Below are positions 8,506 to 17,240 of a stretch of DNA of 64,000 nucleotides, piece by piece. The stretch covers positions 21,921-85,920 of the forward strand of contig JAWBXA010000003.1 in NCBI GenBank assembly GCA_038868115.1, written 5' to 3'. A program made the position numbers and the translations under genes. Under the pieces are notes generated by a model. It was not told where the DNA came from. It made no database searches and saw nothing but the letters and a program-made list of their open reading frames with translations. The first letter of the stretch is position 1. Each line of letters opens with the position of its first letter. The DNA comes from JAGTQI01 sp038868115. Lineage in GTDB: Archaea; Thermoproteota; Bathyarchaeia; Bathyarchaeales; Bathycorpusculaceae.

Positions 8506-9678
8506 TTGAAGGGAAAACCTCTTGCCTCCATAGTTTCTGCAGGGCTTTCAAGGTTCGGGAGGCTTGAGGGCCTATACACTCGCGAGATTTTTGCCCAAGC
8601 GGCAAAAGAGGCTTATGAGCGTTGTCCAAAATTAGATCCAAAACGAGACATAAAAGCCCTATTCATTGGGCATATGGGAGAATCTTATGAACATCAGGGG
8701 CACACTGGTGCCGCAGCAGCAGATTGGGCTGGCTTACTACACATTCCAGCTACAAGAACAGAGGCGGCTTGCAGCTCTTCTGGTACAGCCTTACGGGCGG
8801 CTATTTACGCAATAGCTTCAGGCTTATATGATGTCGTTGCGGCTGGCGGCGTTGAAAAAATGACCCATCGAAGTACGCCAGAGGTCACAGAGTTTTTGGC
8901 TATGGCTTCGGACTTCCCATTCGAACAGTGGCATGGTATAACCTTCCCTGGGCTTTTTGCGTTGATGGCGACAGCCCACATGTACAAGTATGGCACAACA
9001 GAGGTGCAGTTAGCGCATGTTGCCGTAAAAAACCATTATAATGGTAGCCTAAACCCCAAGGCGCACATGCAGAAGGAGATAACTTTAGAACAAGTCTTAA
9101 CCTCGCGGGTTATTGCTTGGCCCCTAAAACTCTTCGATTGTTCGCTAATATCTGATGGGGCAAGTTGCCTCATACTGACAAGACCTGAAATAGCCAAAAA
9201 ATTCACAGACGCGCCGGTCCACATAATTGGAAGCGGACAAGCAAGCGACACTATTGGCATTTATGAAAGGGACGATTTCACTTCGCTCAGAGCCGCAAAA
9301 CTAGCTGCAAAACAAGCATACGAAATGGCTGGTGTAACGCCAGAAGACATCGACGTAGCTGAAGTGCATGACTGCTTTACAATAGCCGAAATAATAGCCT
9401 ACGAGGATTTAGGCTTCTGTAAACCCGGAGAAGGCGGAAAACTAGCTGAAAAAGGCGAAACAACCTTGAAGGGCAGAATACCTGTCAACACAAGCGGTGG
9501 CCTAAAGGCAAAAGGCCATCCAGTAGGCGCAACAGGAACAGCCCAAGCCTACGAAATATACCTGCAGCTTACAGGACAAGCTGAAAAGCGACAAGTAGCA
9601 GACGCAGAAATAGGCTTAACACACAATGTAGGCGGCTCGGGCGCCACGGCCACAGTTCATATCTACAAGAGAGGGTGA
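8506..9678 (+). CDS. Archaeal thiolase (acetyl-CoA C-acetyltransferase type)
   Basis: 390 residues, full thiolase length. The nucleophile Cys89 sits in TEAACSSSG. The C-terminal catalytic blocks are VAEVHDCFTIAEI and SGGLKAKGHPVGATGTAQ, ending near HNVGGSGATATVHIYKRG. It condenses two acetyl-CoA or cleaves a 3-ketoacyl-CoA. In archaea the enzyme often works in a complex with HMG-CoA synthase and a DUF35 protein for mevalonate synthesis. Here the DUF35 partner follows after 9 bases but no HMG-CoA synthase is present. TTG at 8506 is the likely start because the alignment begins there. Confidence 0.93.
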   Translation: MKGKPLASIVSAGLSRFGRLEGLYTREIFAQAAKEAYERCPKLDPKRDIKALFIGHMGESYEHQGHTGAAAADWAGLLHIPATRTEAACSSSGTALRAAIYAIASGLYDVVAAGGVEKMTHRSTPEVTEFLAMASDFPFEQWHGITFPGLFALMATAHMYKYGTTEVQLAHVAVKNHYNGSLNPKAHMQKEITLEQVLTSRVIAWPLKLFDCSLISDGASCLILTRPEIAKKFTDAPVHIIGSGQASDTIGIYERDDFTSLRAAKLAAKQAYEMAGVTPEDIDVAEVHDCFTIAEIIAYEDLGFCKPGEGGKLAEKGETTLKGRIPVNTSGGLKAKGHPVGATGTAQAYEIYLQLTGQAEKRQVADAEIGLTHNVGGSGATATVHIYKRG

Positions 9679-9687
9679 AAAAGGCGT

Positions 9688-10092
9688 ATGACAGAACCGC
9701 CACAAGCCTTCACAATCGAACAATTCTACAAAAACATAAGCCAAAAAAAGCTACTAGGCGGGAAATGCCGAAAATGCGGAAAAATCTACTTACCACCAAG
9801 ACCATTATGCAGCAAATGCCTATCAACAGAATTCGAATGGATTGAACTTCCCCAAAATGGCAAACTCCTAACATACACAATAATCCATGTGGCGCCAACT
9901 CAATTCCAAAACATGGCGCCATATGCAGTAGGCATAATTCAACTAGAAAACGGCGTAAAAATCCCAGGAATGATAAAAAATGTGGAACTAAACAGGATAA
10001 GGGTTGGAATGCCCCTGAAAATGGAGTTCGAAGAACCCCAGCAAGCTCAACAATGGCCTCAATGGCCAAGATATTATTTTGAGCCGCTTTAA
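9688..10092 (+). CDS. DUF35 OB-fold/zinc-ribbon acyl-CoA-associated protein
   Basis: 134 residues. The rubredoxin-like zinc ribbon has Cys27, Cys30, Cys41 and Cys44 (CRKCG ... CSKC), followed by the OB-fold GKLLTYTIIHVAPTQFQNMAPYAVGIIQLENG. In archaea this family bridges thiolase and HMG-CoA synthase and shields the acetoacetyl-CoA intermediate. It lies 9 bases after the thiolase, so the two are cotranscribed. Without HMG-CoA synthase nearby, the pair could instead serve a 3-ketoacyl-CoA pathway. Confidence 0.93.
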   Translation: MTEPPQAFTIEQFYKNISQKKLLGGKCRKCGKIYLPPRPLCSKCLSTEFEWIELPQNGKLLTYTIIHVAPTQFQNMAPYAVGIIQLENGVKIPGMIKNVELNRIRVGMPLKMEFEEPQQAQQWPQWPRYYFEPL

Positions 10093-10111
10093 CCGTTTTA
10101 TGCCTTACGAA

Positions 10112-10831
10112 CTAAGGTTTTCCCTTTTCAAAGGCTTCTTGGTCGACTATGCTTTTGGAAGTGTTAATTTGTTCTATAAGGGTTGGGATGTCTGTTATCG
10201 CTGTTATTATGTAGTTGGCTCCCGCGTCCGCTAGCTCTTTCGGTGCTGATATGCCTGTTGGTAAGGCTACGGCTATTGTGCCAAGCTCTTTTGCGCATTT
10301 CATATCTGCTGGGCTATCCCCAACGACTAAGGCTTCCTTCGGGTTTATGTTTAATGCCTCAAAGGTGGCTGCTAGGTGTTCCGTGTTGGGTTTAACATTT
10401 TTAACAGCATCTCGCGGGGTTACAACATCGAAATACTCGCCTATCCCAAATTTTTTGAGGATATGTTCTACTGATCTTTGGCTGTTAACTGTACATACGC
10501 CAATTTTTAAGCCCATATCCTTCAAGGCTTTTAGAATTTCCTTTACGCCTGGCTGGAGGCTTGTTGTTTTCGCGGCCTCTAACTCGTATTTTTCTGCTAT
10601 TGCCAAGGCCTTTCTCATGACCTCTTCTATCCTGTCGGCCGGTTTTCCGTTGTTTTTCATGAAAATTTCCATTTTCTTTAACATTTCAAATATGCTCTCG
10701 TTTATGGATAGAACTGAAGCTGGCACACCCTCCTTTATTAGGAGGCTTCTAACTTCGGCTCTCACGGCTCTGAAATCAATGTTGAATTTAACTATTGTTC
10801 CGTCTAGGTCGAAGACAACAGCCCTAATCAT
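10112..10831 (-). CDS. HAD-superfamily phosphatase (phosphoglycolate-phosphatase-like)
   Basis: 239 residues. Motif I is VVFDLDGTIV with the nucleophile Asp near residue 8. An α-helical cap (about 20-90) follows, then motif II GVCTVNS, the Lys of motif III in AVKNVKPNTEH, and motif IV VVGDSPADMKCAK. The overall layout is that of Gph-like hydrolases that dephosphorylate small phosphates. The substrate cannot be told. Convergent with the DUF35 gene, 20 bases apart. Confidence 0.9.
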   Translation of the reverse strand: MIRAVVFDLDGTIVKFNIDFRAVRAEVRSLLIKEGVPASVLSINESIFEMLKKMEIFMKNNGKPADRIEEVMRKALAIAEKYELEAAKTTSLQPGVKEILKALKDMGLKIGVCTVNSQRSVEHILKKFGIGEYFDVVTPRDAVKNVKPNTEHLAATFEALNINPKEALVVGDSPADMKCAKELGTIAVALPTGISAPKELADAGANYIITAITDIPTLIEQINTSKSIVDQEAFEKGKP

Positions 10832-10969
10832 CGCTTAAGCCCTTTTTTGAATTTGTAGCCTAACAGAATCGTTAAAGATAAACTTTACCGAAAACCTTAA
10901 GCGGCTATTCGTCACGGCAAAACCTCATTCATACGGCATGACATACCAAAATTTTGTGGTGTTTACAGG

Positions 10970-11530
10970 ATGGATACGTTTGAGGCTGTTCAAGCAAGGC
11001 GTTCAGTTAGGGCTTATCAGCCGACGCCAGTGCCGAAAGAAAAACTTTTGCGGGTTTTAGAGGCTGGTAGGCTTGCCCCTTCAGCTAGCAACATTCAGCC
11101 ATGGCACTTTATAATCGTTACGGATGCTGAAAAGCGGGAAAGGCTTGCCAAAGCACCCTTCGCCAGGTTCCTTAAAGAGGCACCCGTCGTTATTGTCGGC
11201 TGCGGTGATCAGAAGGCTTCGCCTAAATGGTTTATAGTGGATGTTGCCATAGCCATGCAGAACATGGTTTTAACAGCCACAAGCATGGGATTTGGAACAT
11301 GCTGGGTTGGAAGCTTTGAAGAAAACAATGTACGCCAACTGCTTAAAATTCCGGAAAACTACCGTGTTGTTGCATTATTGGCGCTAGGCTATCCTAGGAG
11401 GAAATTTGACCTGACGGGAAAAGTGCTTCATTTAATTAGGCGTCGGAAACCCTTAGAAAAAATTGTAAGCTTTGAAGAGTTTGGGAGGAAGCTGCAAAAC
11501 CTCAGCGGTTCTGGCGGCTTTAAAGAGTAA
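10970..11530 (+). CDS. Nitroreductase-family flavoprotein
   Basis: 186 residues. It starts with the FMN-binding block FEAVQARRSVRAYQPTPV and continues LEAGRLAPSASNIQPWHFIIV. The later block SMGFGTCWVGSFEENNVRQLLKIPENYRVVALLALGYP is typical. The dimeric family reduces nitro groups, quinones or flavins with NAD(P)H. ATG at 10970 follows a poor ribosome site (ACAGG). Monocistronic. The true substrate is unknown. Confidence 0.92.
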   Translation: MDTFEAVQARRSVRAYQPTPVPKEKLLRVLEAGRLAPSASNIQPWHFIIVTDAEKRERLAKAPFARFLKEAPVVIVGCGDQKASPKWFIVDVAIAMQNMVLTATSMGFGTCWVGSFEENNVRQLLKIPENYRVVALLALGYPRRKFDLTGKVLHLIRRRKPLEKIVSFEEFGRKLQNLSGSGGFKE

Positions 11531-11570
11531 ACTGAATAATCAACTTTCGTGAATGTTCTCATGATGAGTT

Positions 11571-11798
11571 ATGAGCCTTGAAGAATACACCAAAGAGAAG
11601 CTCTGGCCAATACTTGTTGAGACAGTTCACGCCATTGTGATGTATCCCCATCATAAGGCCTATACAAGGGATGTTTTACTCCATGAAAACCCGGATATTG
11701 CGCCTTCTGAGCTTGCATCTAGACTTGGCATACCCCTTGGCGAAGCACTAGTTATCCTATATGAATTAATGGAGGAAAGGAGAAAGTCTAAGGTTTAG
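11571..11798 (+). CDS. Small HTH-like protein of unknown function
   Basis: 75 residues. The C-terminal half (SELASRLGIPLGEALVILYELMEERR) has the spacing of a helix-turn-helix. The N-terminal half (YTKEKLWPILVETVHAIVMYPHHKAYTRDVLL) is helical and carries paired His residues. The last 11 bases overlap the convergent TauE/SafE gene. It follows the nitroreductase by 40 bases and may be cotranscribed. No family recognised. Confidence 0.65.
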   Translation: MSLEEYTKEKLWPILVETVHAIVMYPHHKAYTRDVLLHENPDIAPSELASRLGIPLGEALVILYELMEERRKSKV

Positions 11799-12750
11799 TT
11801 ATCATACGCACCGTTGCTAAAACGAGAATTATGCCCAGGAGAACTTTTAGGTCATCCTCCCTAACAGTAGCAGCATAAGATGCTCCTACGAAGGCACCGA
11901 TGATTGAGCTTACACCCATGGCGGCCGCTATAATAGCGGCCTTCTTATCTATGTGTCCCATATCGTGGTGTTTTAGGAAACCAGAAGCCACCGTGGGTAT
12001 TGAAACGAGGAGGCTCGTTGTTCCAGCTGCGCGGGTGCCTAAACCAAAAATGTATATGAGGGCCGGTATTCTGAATTCTCCGCCTGCCACGCCAAGTGTT
12101 CCGGAAATAACTCCTATGGCTAAACCAACTAAAGCCGCCAAAAAAGCTTCTTCCCACACTCCCAACTTGAGGGCGAAGGTGAATGGCTGCTCAATGAAAG
12201 GTTCAAACCCTATTTTTAAACCAACGGCTATTAGGAAGATTGTCAACACCTTCTTTAACGGTTTTTCTGGGATTTTCCCAGTTAAGAGCGCCCCAAGGTA
12301 AGCCCCAACAATGGATGTGGCTGACATATTTAAGGCTAAGTTTATGCTGTGTCCGTTCAGCAAGCCAAGCTGAAAACGTGTCAAAAAAGAGACAATCACT
12401 GTTAATAAGCCTACGAGAAGATTTACAGCTATGGCTGTTATTGTTGGGAGTCCAATAACGTATAGGAGGATGGGCATTCTGAATTCTCCGCCTCCAACGC
12501 CTATTAGGCCGGCTGCTACTCCAAGTAGTAAGCCAAAGAAAAGCGCCGTTAAGACTTTGATGGCTGAAGGCTGGAACTCTTTTATGGGCAGACACCTCGA
12601 TGTGCTTTTGTGTTCATATCGAAATAAGCTTATAAACCTAACGTGGCAAATACCAGAAACAAGATGAAAAACCAGACAAAACACAAGCTCTCCTTTAAAG
12701 TATGGCTTGAGCATCATGGAAAACCCTTGATTGGGAAGGGTGGAGCCCAA
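11788..12750 (-). CDS. TauE/SafE-family membrane transporter
   Basis: The open frame spans 320 codons; the conserved protein begins near residue 64. Two homologous halves each carry the family motif: GLIGVGGGEFRMPILLY and GTLGVAGGEFRIPALIYIFG. About eight membrane helices. The family exports or imports organosulfonates, sulfite or other small anions. The start is uncertain. A TATA-like GGTTTATAAGC (about 12629-12637, minus strand) lies upstream of the first helix, but no ATG, GTG or TTG occurs in frame between it and that helix. The only standard starts (about 12714-12720) would overlap the divergent HTH gene. A rare start codon or a base error is possible. Confidence 0.85.
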   Translation of the reverse strand: MGSTLPNQGFSMMLKPYFKGELVFCLVFHLVSGICHVRFISLFRYEHKSTSRCLPIKEFQPSAIKVLTALFFGLLLGVAAGLIGVGGGEFRMPILLYVIGLPTITAIAVNLLVGLLTVIVSFLTRFQLGLLNGHSINLALNMSATSIVGAYLGALLTGKIPEKPLKKVLTIFLIAVGLKIGFEPFIEQPFTFALKLGVWEEAFLAALVGLAIGVISGTLGVAGGEFRIPALIYIFGLGTRAAGTTSLLVSIPTVASGFLKHHDMGHIDKKAAIIAAAMGVSSIIGAFVGASYAATVREDDLKVLLGIILVLATVRMITKP

Positions 12751-12999
12751 ATCTTAGAGCAAATAGAGAAGGAGCGCTCCATATCGAAAGCTGCGAAAAA
12801 GCTTGGCATGTCCTATCGCTATGTTTGGAGCTACATAAAGAGGGTTGAGAAGACGCTAAACAAGCCTATAGTGAAAACTTATAGGGGAGGAAGGAGGGGT
12901 GGTGGCGGAGCAGAACTAACAAGTTTTGGTAAGGCACTTCTAAAAGAGTATAAGCACGTGGAAAACCTATTAAATAAGGCATTCGCTGAAGCCAAATAA
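12664..12999 (+). CDS. ModE-type winged-helix transcription regulator
   Basis: 111 residues from ATG 12664; GTG at 12643 is an alternative. It matches the ModE N-terminal (LysR-like) HTH: KGGAQILEQIEKERSISKAAKKLGMSYRYVWSYIKRVEK, then the wing GGRRGGGGAELTSFGKALL. No TOBE (molybdate-binding) domain follows. CTTATAAAC (12629-12637) lies about 27 bases before the ATG, fitting a leaderless transcript. Divergent from the TauE/SafE gene, so it may control that transporter. That link is inference from position. Confidence 0.88.
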   Translation: MKNQTKHKLSFKVWLEHHGKPLIGKGGAQILEQIEKERSISKAAKKLGMSYRYVWSYIKRVEKTLNKPIVKTYRGGRRGGGGAELTSFGKALLKEYKHVENLLNKAFAEAK

Positions 13000-13014
13000 T
13001 GAGGGCTTATTGGC

Positions 13015-13566
13015 TTATTCTACCACGTATCTGTAGGCTATGTGTTCCCCAGCTGTTGGACTTTTCCGAATTATACGCAGGATGTCGCCGGGCTTTGCGC
13101 CTATTGCTTTTGCCGCCGGGTCTGAAGCCTTTATTTGTGGCAGCTGGTAGGGTTTTACCCTGTATTGGGCTAGGACTTTTTCGCGTTCTTCCGGAGTAAG
13201 GATTTCATGTTTTGGCACGAGTTTGTGTTCAAATATGTCGAAGACTGGAAAGGTTTTTGGTAAAAGTTCAATATGCTTTTTCTTTGCTGTTTGCTTTGCA
13301 GCATTTGTGCAGCGCCCGCTTGCTATGAGTATTCCATATTCTATTTCAGCTTCTTTCATGGCTTTTGCCATGCGGTTTATGGTTAATATGCCAACAGTTT
13401 CGTCTGGAACGCACCAAATTAGGATTTTCTTTTTCTCCTCTTTTGGGGCTTCAACAAAGTAGCTTGCTACTTCCTTAACCTTTTCCTTCTTAATGAGCTT
13501 ATAGCCCCTAAGCTTGATTAGAATTTCTGCTTTACGTTCTTCTATGGTTTCCTCCTCAATACTCAA
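13015..13566 (-). CDS. rpoH: RNA polymerase subunit RpoH (Rpb5) with a eukaryote-like N-terminal domain
   Basis: 183 residues. Residues 114-183 are the Rpb5 assembly domain: HKLVPKHEILTPEEREKVL, then YQLPQIKASDPAAKAIG and RIIRKSPTAGEHIAYRYVV. Usual archaeal RpoH is only this part, about 75-90 residues. Here residues 1-113 match the eukaryotic Rpb5 jaw domain: KKILIWCVPDETVGILTINR parallels Rpb5 'vfFPeeekVGVKtIrr', and AEIEYGILIASGRCTNAAKQ parallels 'envsrAIlVvqq.lTpfArq'. The gene stands alone, not beside rpoB. Divergent from tldD. It is either the sole RpoH or a long paralogue; the rest of the genome would tell. Confidence 0.92.
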   Translation of the reverse strand: MSIEEETIEERKAEILIKLRGYKLIKKEKVKEVASYFVEAPKEEKKKILIWCVPDETVGILTINRMAKAMKEAEIEYGILIASGRCTNAAKQTAKKKHIELLPKTFPVFDIFEHKLVPKHEILTPEEREKVLAQYRVKPYQLPQIKASDPAAKAIGAKPGDILRIIRKSPTAGEHIAYRYVVE

Positions 13567-13701
13567 ACCATTAAACCTCTCATGTCTGAACTGAGTATTC
13601 GAATCCTTAACATGAGTGAGCCTTTAAACTTTGCGCTTTGCCAAAGCTTAAAACCAAGCCTTGTATATTTAACTGTTCTGGCTGGATGGAGAGCGCTGGA
13701 A

Positions 13702-15183
13702 ATGGCTGTTGATTTTGGAAAACTAGCCCTTGAAGAAGCTGCAAAAAGAGGTGCATCCTACACTGACATTAGAATCAGCGAAATCCTAAACGAAAACTTG
13801 ACGGTTAAGGATGGCGAACCAGAAACCATATCGTATTCGCAGATGAGAGGCTTCGGCGTAAGAGTAATTGTTTGCGGTGCCTGGGGTTTTGCCGGCTCTG
13901 TGGACATAACCAAAGATGAGATTAGGCGCTGTATTGAAAAGGCTATTAGCATAGCAAAAGCCAGTGCCATGCTTAAAAAGAAGGACGTAACCCTCGTAAA
14001 AGAGAAGGTTTACCGCGAAAAATATGCCACACGCTTCAAGAAGGACCCCTTCAAAGTGCCATTAGAAGAAAAGCTGAGGGTTCTTGTTGAGGTCAGCCGC
14101 TTTTTGAAGGAGTTTTCGCCTCTGGTGAATGTTTCCTACGCCCATTATCGAGGTTACCGCGAGAATAAGCTTTTCATGAGCAGTGAAGGCGCGGAAATAA
14201 ACCAGCAGATTACATGGTGTGGCGGCGGAATTTCAGCCATAGCCATTAAAGGTTCAGAAGTCCAAATAAGGTCTTACCCATCGGCTTTTCGTGGTGACTT
14301 TGCCACCGGCGGCTACGAGTTCTTTGAGGCTTTGGCTTTGACGGAACATGCAAAAACTGTTGGGGAGGAGCTTATCCAACTTTTTGAGGCTGAGAAATGT
14401 CCATCTGGCGAGATGGACTTAATTTTGTGCGGTGACCAGTTGGCTTTGCAAATCCATGAAAGTTGTGGCCATCCGACAGAGCTTGACCGTGTGCTAGGAA
14501 CAGAAGCCGACTACGCTGGGACAAGTTTCCTAACGCCTGAAAAGCTTGGAAGATTCCGCTATGGCTCTGAGAAGGTGAATCTTGTGGCCGATGCCACAGT
14601 GCCGCTGGGGCTTGGAACTTTCGGCTTCGACGATGAGGGAACAAAAGCAAAAAAGGTTTACCTTGTAAGAAGGGGAATTTTCGTCGGCTATCAGAGTTCA
14701 CGGGAGACCGCTGCCCAGCTAGGGCTTAAGGAAAGCAGCGGAGGCATGAGAGCTGACTCGCCTTTAGCTTTGCCCCTAATACGGATGACCAACATTAACT
14801 TGCTTCCGGGCGACTACAAGGCTGAAGAAATAATTGAGGATACCAGCAAGGGAGTTTTGATGATGACCAACCGCTCGTGGAGCATAGATGACAAGCGCAT
14901 AAACTTCCAGTTCGGCGCGGAAATAGGCTGGCTAATAAAGAATGGGAGCCGCGAGAAGATGATTAAGAACCCGACCTATATGGGGGTGACGCCCCAGTTC
15001 TGGGGTTCCTGCGACGCCATAAGCAAGGATGACTGGAAGATGTGGGGCACTCCAAATTGTGGGAAAGGCGTGCCGGGACAAGTCATGTATGTTGGACATG
15101 GATGCGGCACCGCCCGCTTCAGAAAAGTCCATGTTGGATTAATGGGTAAGGGAGGAGATAGAGGATGGATGTTGAAAGGTTGA
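13702..15183 (+). CDS. tldD: TldD-family metalloprotease
   Basis: 493 residues from ATG 13702; the frame is open upstream to 13582, but the family begins at AVDFGKLALEEAAKRGASYTDIRI. The zinc motif HESCGH (HExxxH) lies at 252-257. The C-terminal half holds RYGSEKVNLVADAT and the GTFGFDDEGTKAKKVYLVRRGI block. TldD forms a heterodimer with TldE that degrades small peptides and, in some hosts, processes modified peptides. The next gene, tldE, overlaps by 19 bases. Confidence 0.95.
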   Translation: MAVDFGKLALEEAAKRGASYTDIRISEILNENLTVKDGEPETISYSQMRGFGVRVIVCGAWGFAGSVDITKDEIRRCIEKAISIAKASAMLKKKDVTLVKEKVYREKYATRFKKDPFKVPLEEKLRVLVEVSRFLKEFSPLVNVSYAHYRGYRENKLFMSSEGAEINQQITWCGGGISAIAIKGSEVQIRSYPSAFRGDFATGGYEFFEALALTEHAKTVGEELIQLFEAEKCPSGEMDLILCGDQLALQIHESCGHPTELDRVLGTEADYAGTSFLTPEKLGRFRYGSEKVNLVADATVPLGLGTFGFDDEGTKAKKVYLVRRGIFVGYQSSRETAAQLGLKESSGGMRADSPLALPLIRMTNINLLPGDYKAEEIIEDTSKGVLMMTNRSWSIDDKRINFQFGAEIGWLIKNGSREKMIKNPTYMGVTPQFWGSCDAISKDDWKMWGTPNCGKGVPGQVMYVGHGCGTARFRKVHVGLMGKGGDRGWMLKG

Positions 15184-16538
15184 GGGAAATAGCCGAAAAA
15201 ACCGTTGGGTACGCCATGAAACAGAAGGTTAGCCAAGCTCAGGCCGTCGCGTTCATGGTTGACAACTCTTTAACACGTTTTGCCAACTCGCAGATCCACC
15301 AGAACTTATCCCAAAAAATGGGCGGAGTATCCATCAAGGTTGTCTTAGATCAGCGGATAAGCACTGTTCAGGCTAATACGTTTGAGGAGAAGGGTGTAAG
15401 AGAGGCTGTGGAGCAGGCCGCCAAAATTGCAAAGGCTTCATCGCCCAACAAAGAGTTTAAGAGCCTTCCAGAACCAGAAGCTTGGAAACCGGTTGAGGGC
15501 GCCTTTGACAAGGCTACGGCTGAATGCACGCCAAAATATAGGGCTGAAAAGGTTAGGGAGGCCATAAACACAGCCCACGCCAAGTCGCCTAAAGTGGCTG
15601 CCGTTGCTGGCTACTTGGCAACTGGTTCAATGGACTACGCTGTTGCCAACTCGCTAGGGGTTTCGGCATGGGCTCAGCTTTCCTTGGCTTATATGAAAAC
15701 AACAGTAATATCACGAGACGGGGAATCTGAAGGCTTCGGCACAGCCCAACAGTATTCTAGGCGTGTTAAAGGTATCGAGCCTTCAGCTTTGGCTGATGAC
15801 GCTGCAGACAAGTCTGTGCGAAGTTTACACCCTGTGAAGGTTGAGCCGGGTGAGTATGAGGTTGTTTTGTCACCCTTGGCTATGGCTGTTATTGTTGAGT
15901 ATATGGGTTATGTGGGCTTTTCAGCCAAACCCTACCAAGACGGGGAATCCTTTGTCAAATACGTGGCAAACCAGCAGGTCTTCGACAGAAAGCTGAACGT
16001 TGTTGACGATGCTAGAAACCCGAAAACATTGTATGCTGTGCCAGTTGACGGCGAAGGAGTTCCAAAGAAACCCTTACAACTAATAACCAATGGCATGGTT
16101 TCTGAGAAAAGCATATGCCACAACTCTTTCACAGCGGGCAGGGAAGGCAAAAAGAGCACCGGGCATGCGCTTCCACCATTGAGCGACTATTTTGGCGAGA
16201 TGCCCCTACCCTACAACATGATAATGAAGCCTGGAGACGCCACGTTGGAGGAGGCTGTTGCCGAAACAAAGCATGGCATATTCATCACAACATTCCACTA
16301 CGTTAACCCAGTTGAGCCCACAAAACTCGTATTAACTGGCTTAACACGGGACGGAACCTTCTTAATAGAGAATGGCGAGATAACAAAGCCCATTGTTAAC
16401 TTGCGTTTCACAGACAGCATGCTCTCAGCCTTAAAAGAAATTCCAATGATCGGAAAAGAGCTTGTAACCCTTGAAACCTCAACAGTGCCAATGGTTAAAC
16501 TGAAAAAGTTACGTTTTGTAGGCGTATCAGCCTACTAG
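15165..16538 (+). CDS. tldE: TldE/PmbA-family partner of TldD
   Basis: 457 residues, starting ATG 15165 inside the end of tldD. It has the PmbA/TldE layout: AVAFMVDNSLTRFANSQIHQN, then QYSRRVKGIEP, then NSFTAGREGKKSTGHALPP near 320-340. It lacks the HExxxH motif, as expected, because the metal site is on TldD. The two are co-translated. No ribosomal peptide or modification gene lies nearby, so general peptide turnover is the simplest role. Confidence 0.93.
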   Translation: MDVERLREIAEKTVGYAMKQKVSQAQAVAFMVDNSLTRFANSQIHQNLSQKMGGVSIKVVLDQRISTVQANTFEEKGVREAVEQAAKIAKASSPNKEFKSLPEPEAWKPVEGAFDKATAECTPKYRAEKVREAINTAHAKSPKVAAVAGYLATGSMDYAVANSLGVSAWAQLSLAYMKTTVISRDGESEGFGTAQQYSRRVKGIEPSALADDAADKSVRSLHPVKVEPGEYEVVLSPLAMAVIVEYMGYVGFSAKPYQDGESFVKYVANQQVFDRKLNVVDDARNPKTLYAVPVDGEGVPKKPLQLITNGMVSEKSICHNSFTAGREGKKSTGHALPPLSDYFGEMPLPYNMIMKPGDATLEEAVAETKHGIFITTFHYVNPVEPTKLVLTGLTRDGTFLIENGEITKPIVNLRFTDSMLSALKEIPMIGKELVTLETSTVPMVKLKKLRFVGVSAY

Positions 16539-16555
16539 CCTGCTCTCCCATTTTT

Positions 16556-17233
16556 CTAAATACGAAGGACAACATTCTCCACATATTTCCTTAGGGTTTC
16601 GGCAAATCCAGCAATGACGTCTAGCGAGTATGATTTTAGGTTTTTGTATTCTTCGCTTAGGGTGTCGCCTGGTATAAACTGTTGGAGTGCATAGTTTTTT
16701 GCGCCTTTCGTGAGTTCGCCCATGTGGATTATGTCCGCTTCCTCAACAATTTTCGGCACAACGGTGGTTCTGAACTCGTATTCTATTTTACCGCTTTTCA
16801 ACATATCAACAGTTTTTAGAAGCGCTGCCGTGTCCTTTACCCCTAGAAGTTGGTATTTTTCGGGCGATGTTTTAATGTCTAAAGCCACATAATCCACGTA
16901 TTGGAGGCACTGCTCCAAAACTTTTGGGTTTAAGCCGTTAGTGTCAAGTTTCACTGCGAAGCCTCGCTCCTTAAGCTTTTTTAGAAAGCGGGGCAGCTCA
17001 TTGTGGATGGTTGGTTCTCCTCCGGTGACTACAACGGCGTCCACGTATTTTCTGCGTTCATCTAGTATCTGTAGGGCTGTTTCCTCATTTATAAATGGAG
17101 GTTTTGGGTCGACAACAATTCGCCAGTTATAACAGTAGGGACAGCGCATGTTACAGCCGGGCGTAAAAAGCACAGAAGCTATCTTTTCAGGATAATCTAT
17201 TAGGCTTGTTTTTTGTATTCCGCTGAACTTCAT
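16556..17233 (-). CDS. nrdG: Anaerobic ribonucleotide reductase activating enzyme (radical SAM)
   Basis: 225 residues from ATG 17233. It opens MKFSGIQKTSLIDYPEKIAS and carries the radical-SAM triad Cys27, Cys31, Cys34 in GCNMRCPYCYNW. VTGGEPTIH gives the GGEP SAM-binding motif. The enzyme installs the glycyl radical on NrdD using SAM and a 4Fe-4S cluster. The ATG is 7 bases after the nrdD stop, so it is the third gene of nrdR-nrdD-nrdG. The longer frame reaching 17332 overlaps nrdD and is not used. Confidence 0.94.
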   Translation of the reverse strand: MKFSGIQKTSLIDYPEKIASVLFTPGCNMRCPYCYNWRIVVDPKPPFINEETALQILDERRKYVDAVVVTGGEPTIHNELPRFLKKLKERGFAVKLDTNGLNPKVLEQCLQYVDYVALDIKTSPEKYQLLGVKDTAALLKTVDMLKSGKIEYEFRTTVVPKIVEEADIIHMGELTKGAKNYALQQFIPGDTLSEEYKNLKSYSLDVIAGFAETLRKYVENVVLRI

Positions 17234-17240
17234 GGCTAGG

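Noticed and set aside
10215..10838. 207-residue open frame on the plus strand
   Set aside because: It is the complement of the HAD phosphatase, whose catalytic motifs are intact on the other strand.
12203..12595. 130-residue minus-strand frame near the TauE/SafE start
   Set aside because: It lies inside the transporter in another frame, with a composition unlike a protein (many Arg, Trp, Ser). The transporter motifs are in the other frame.
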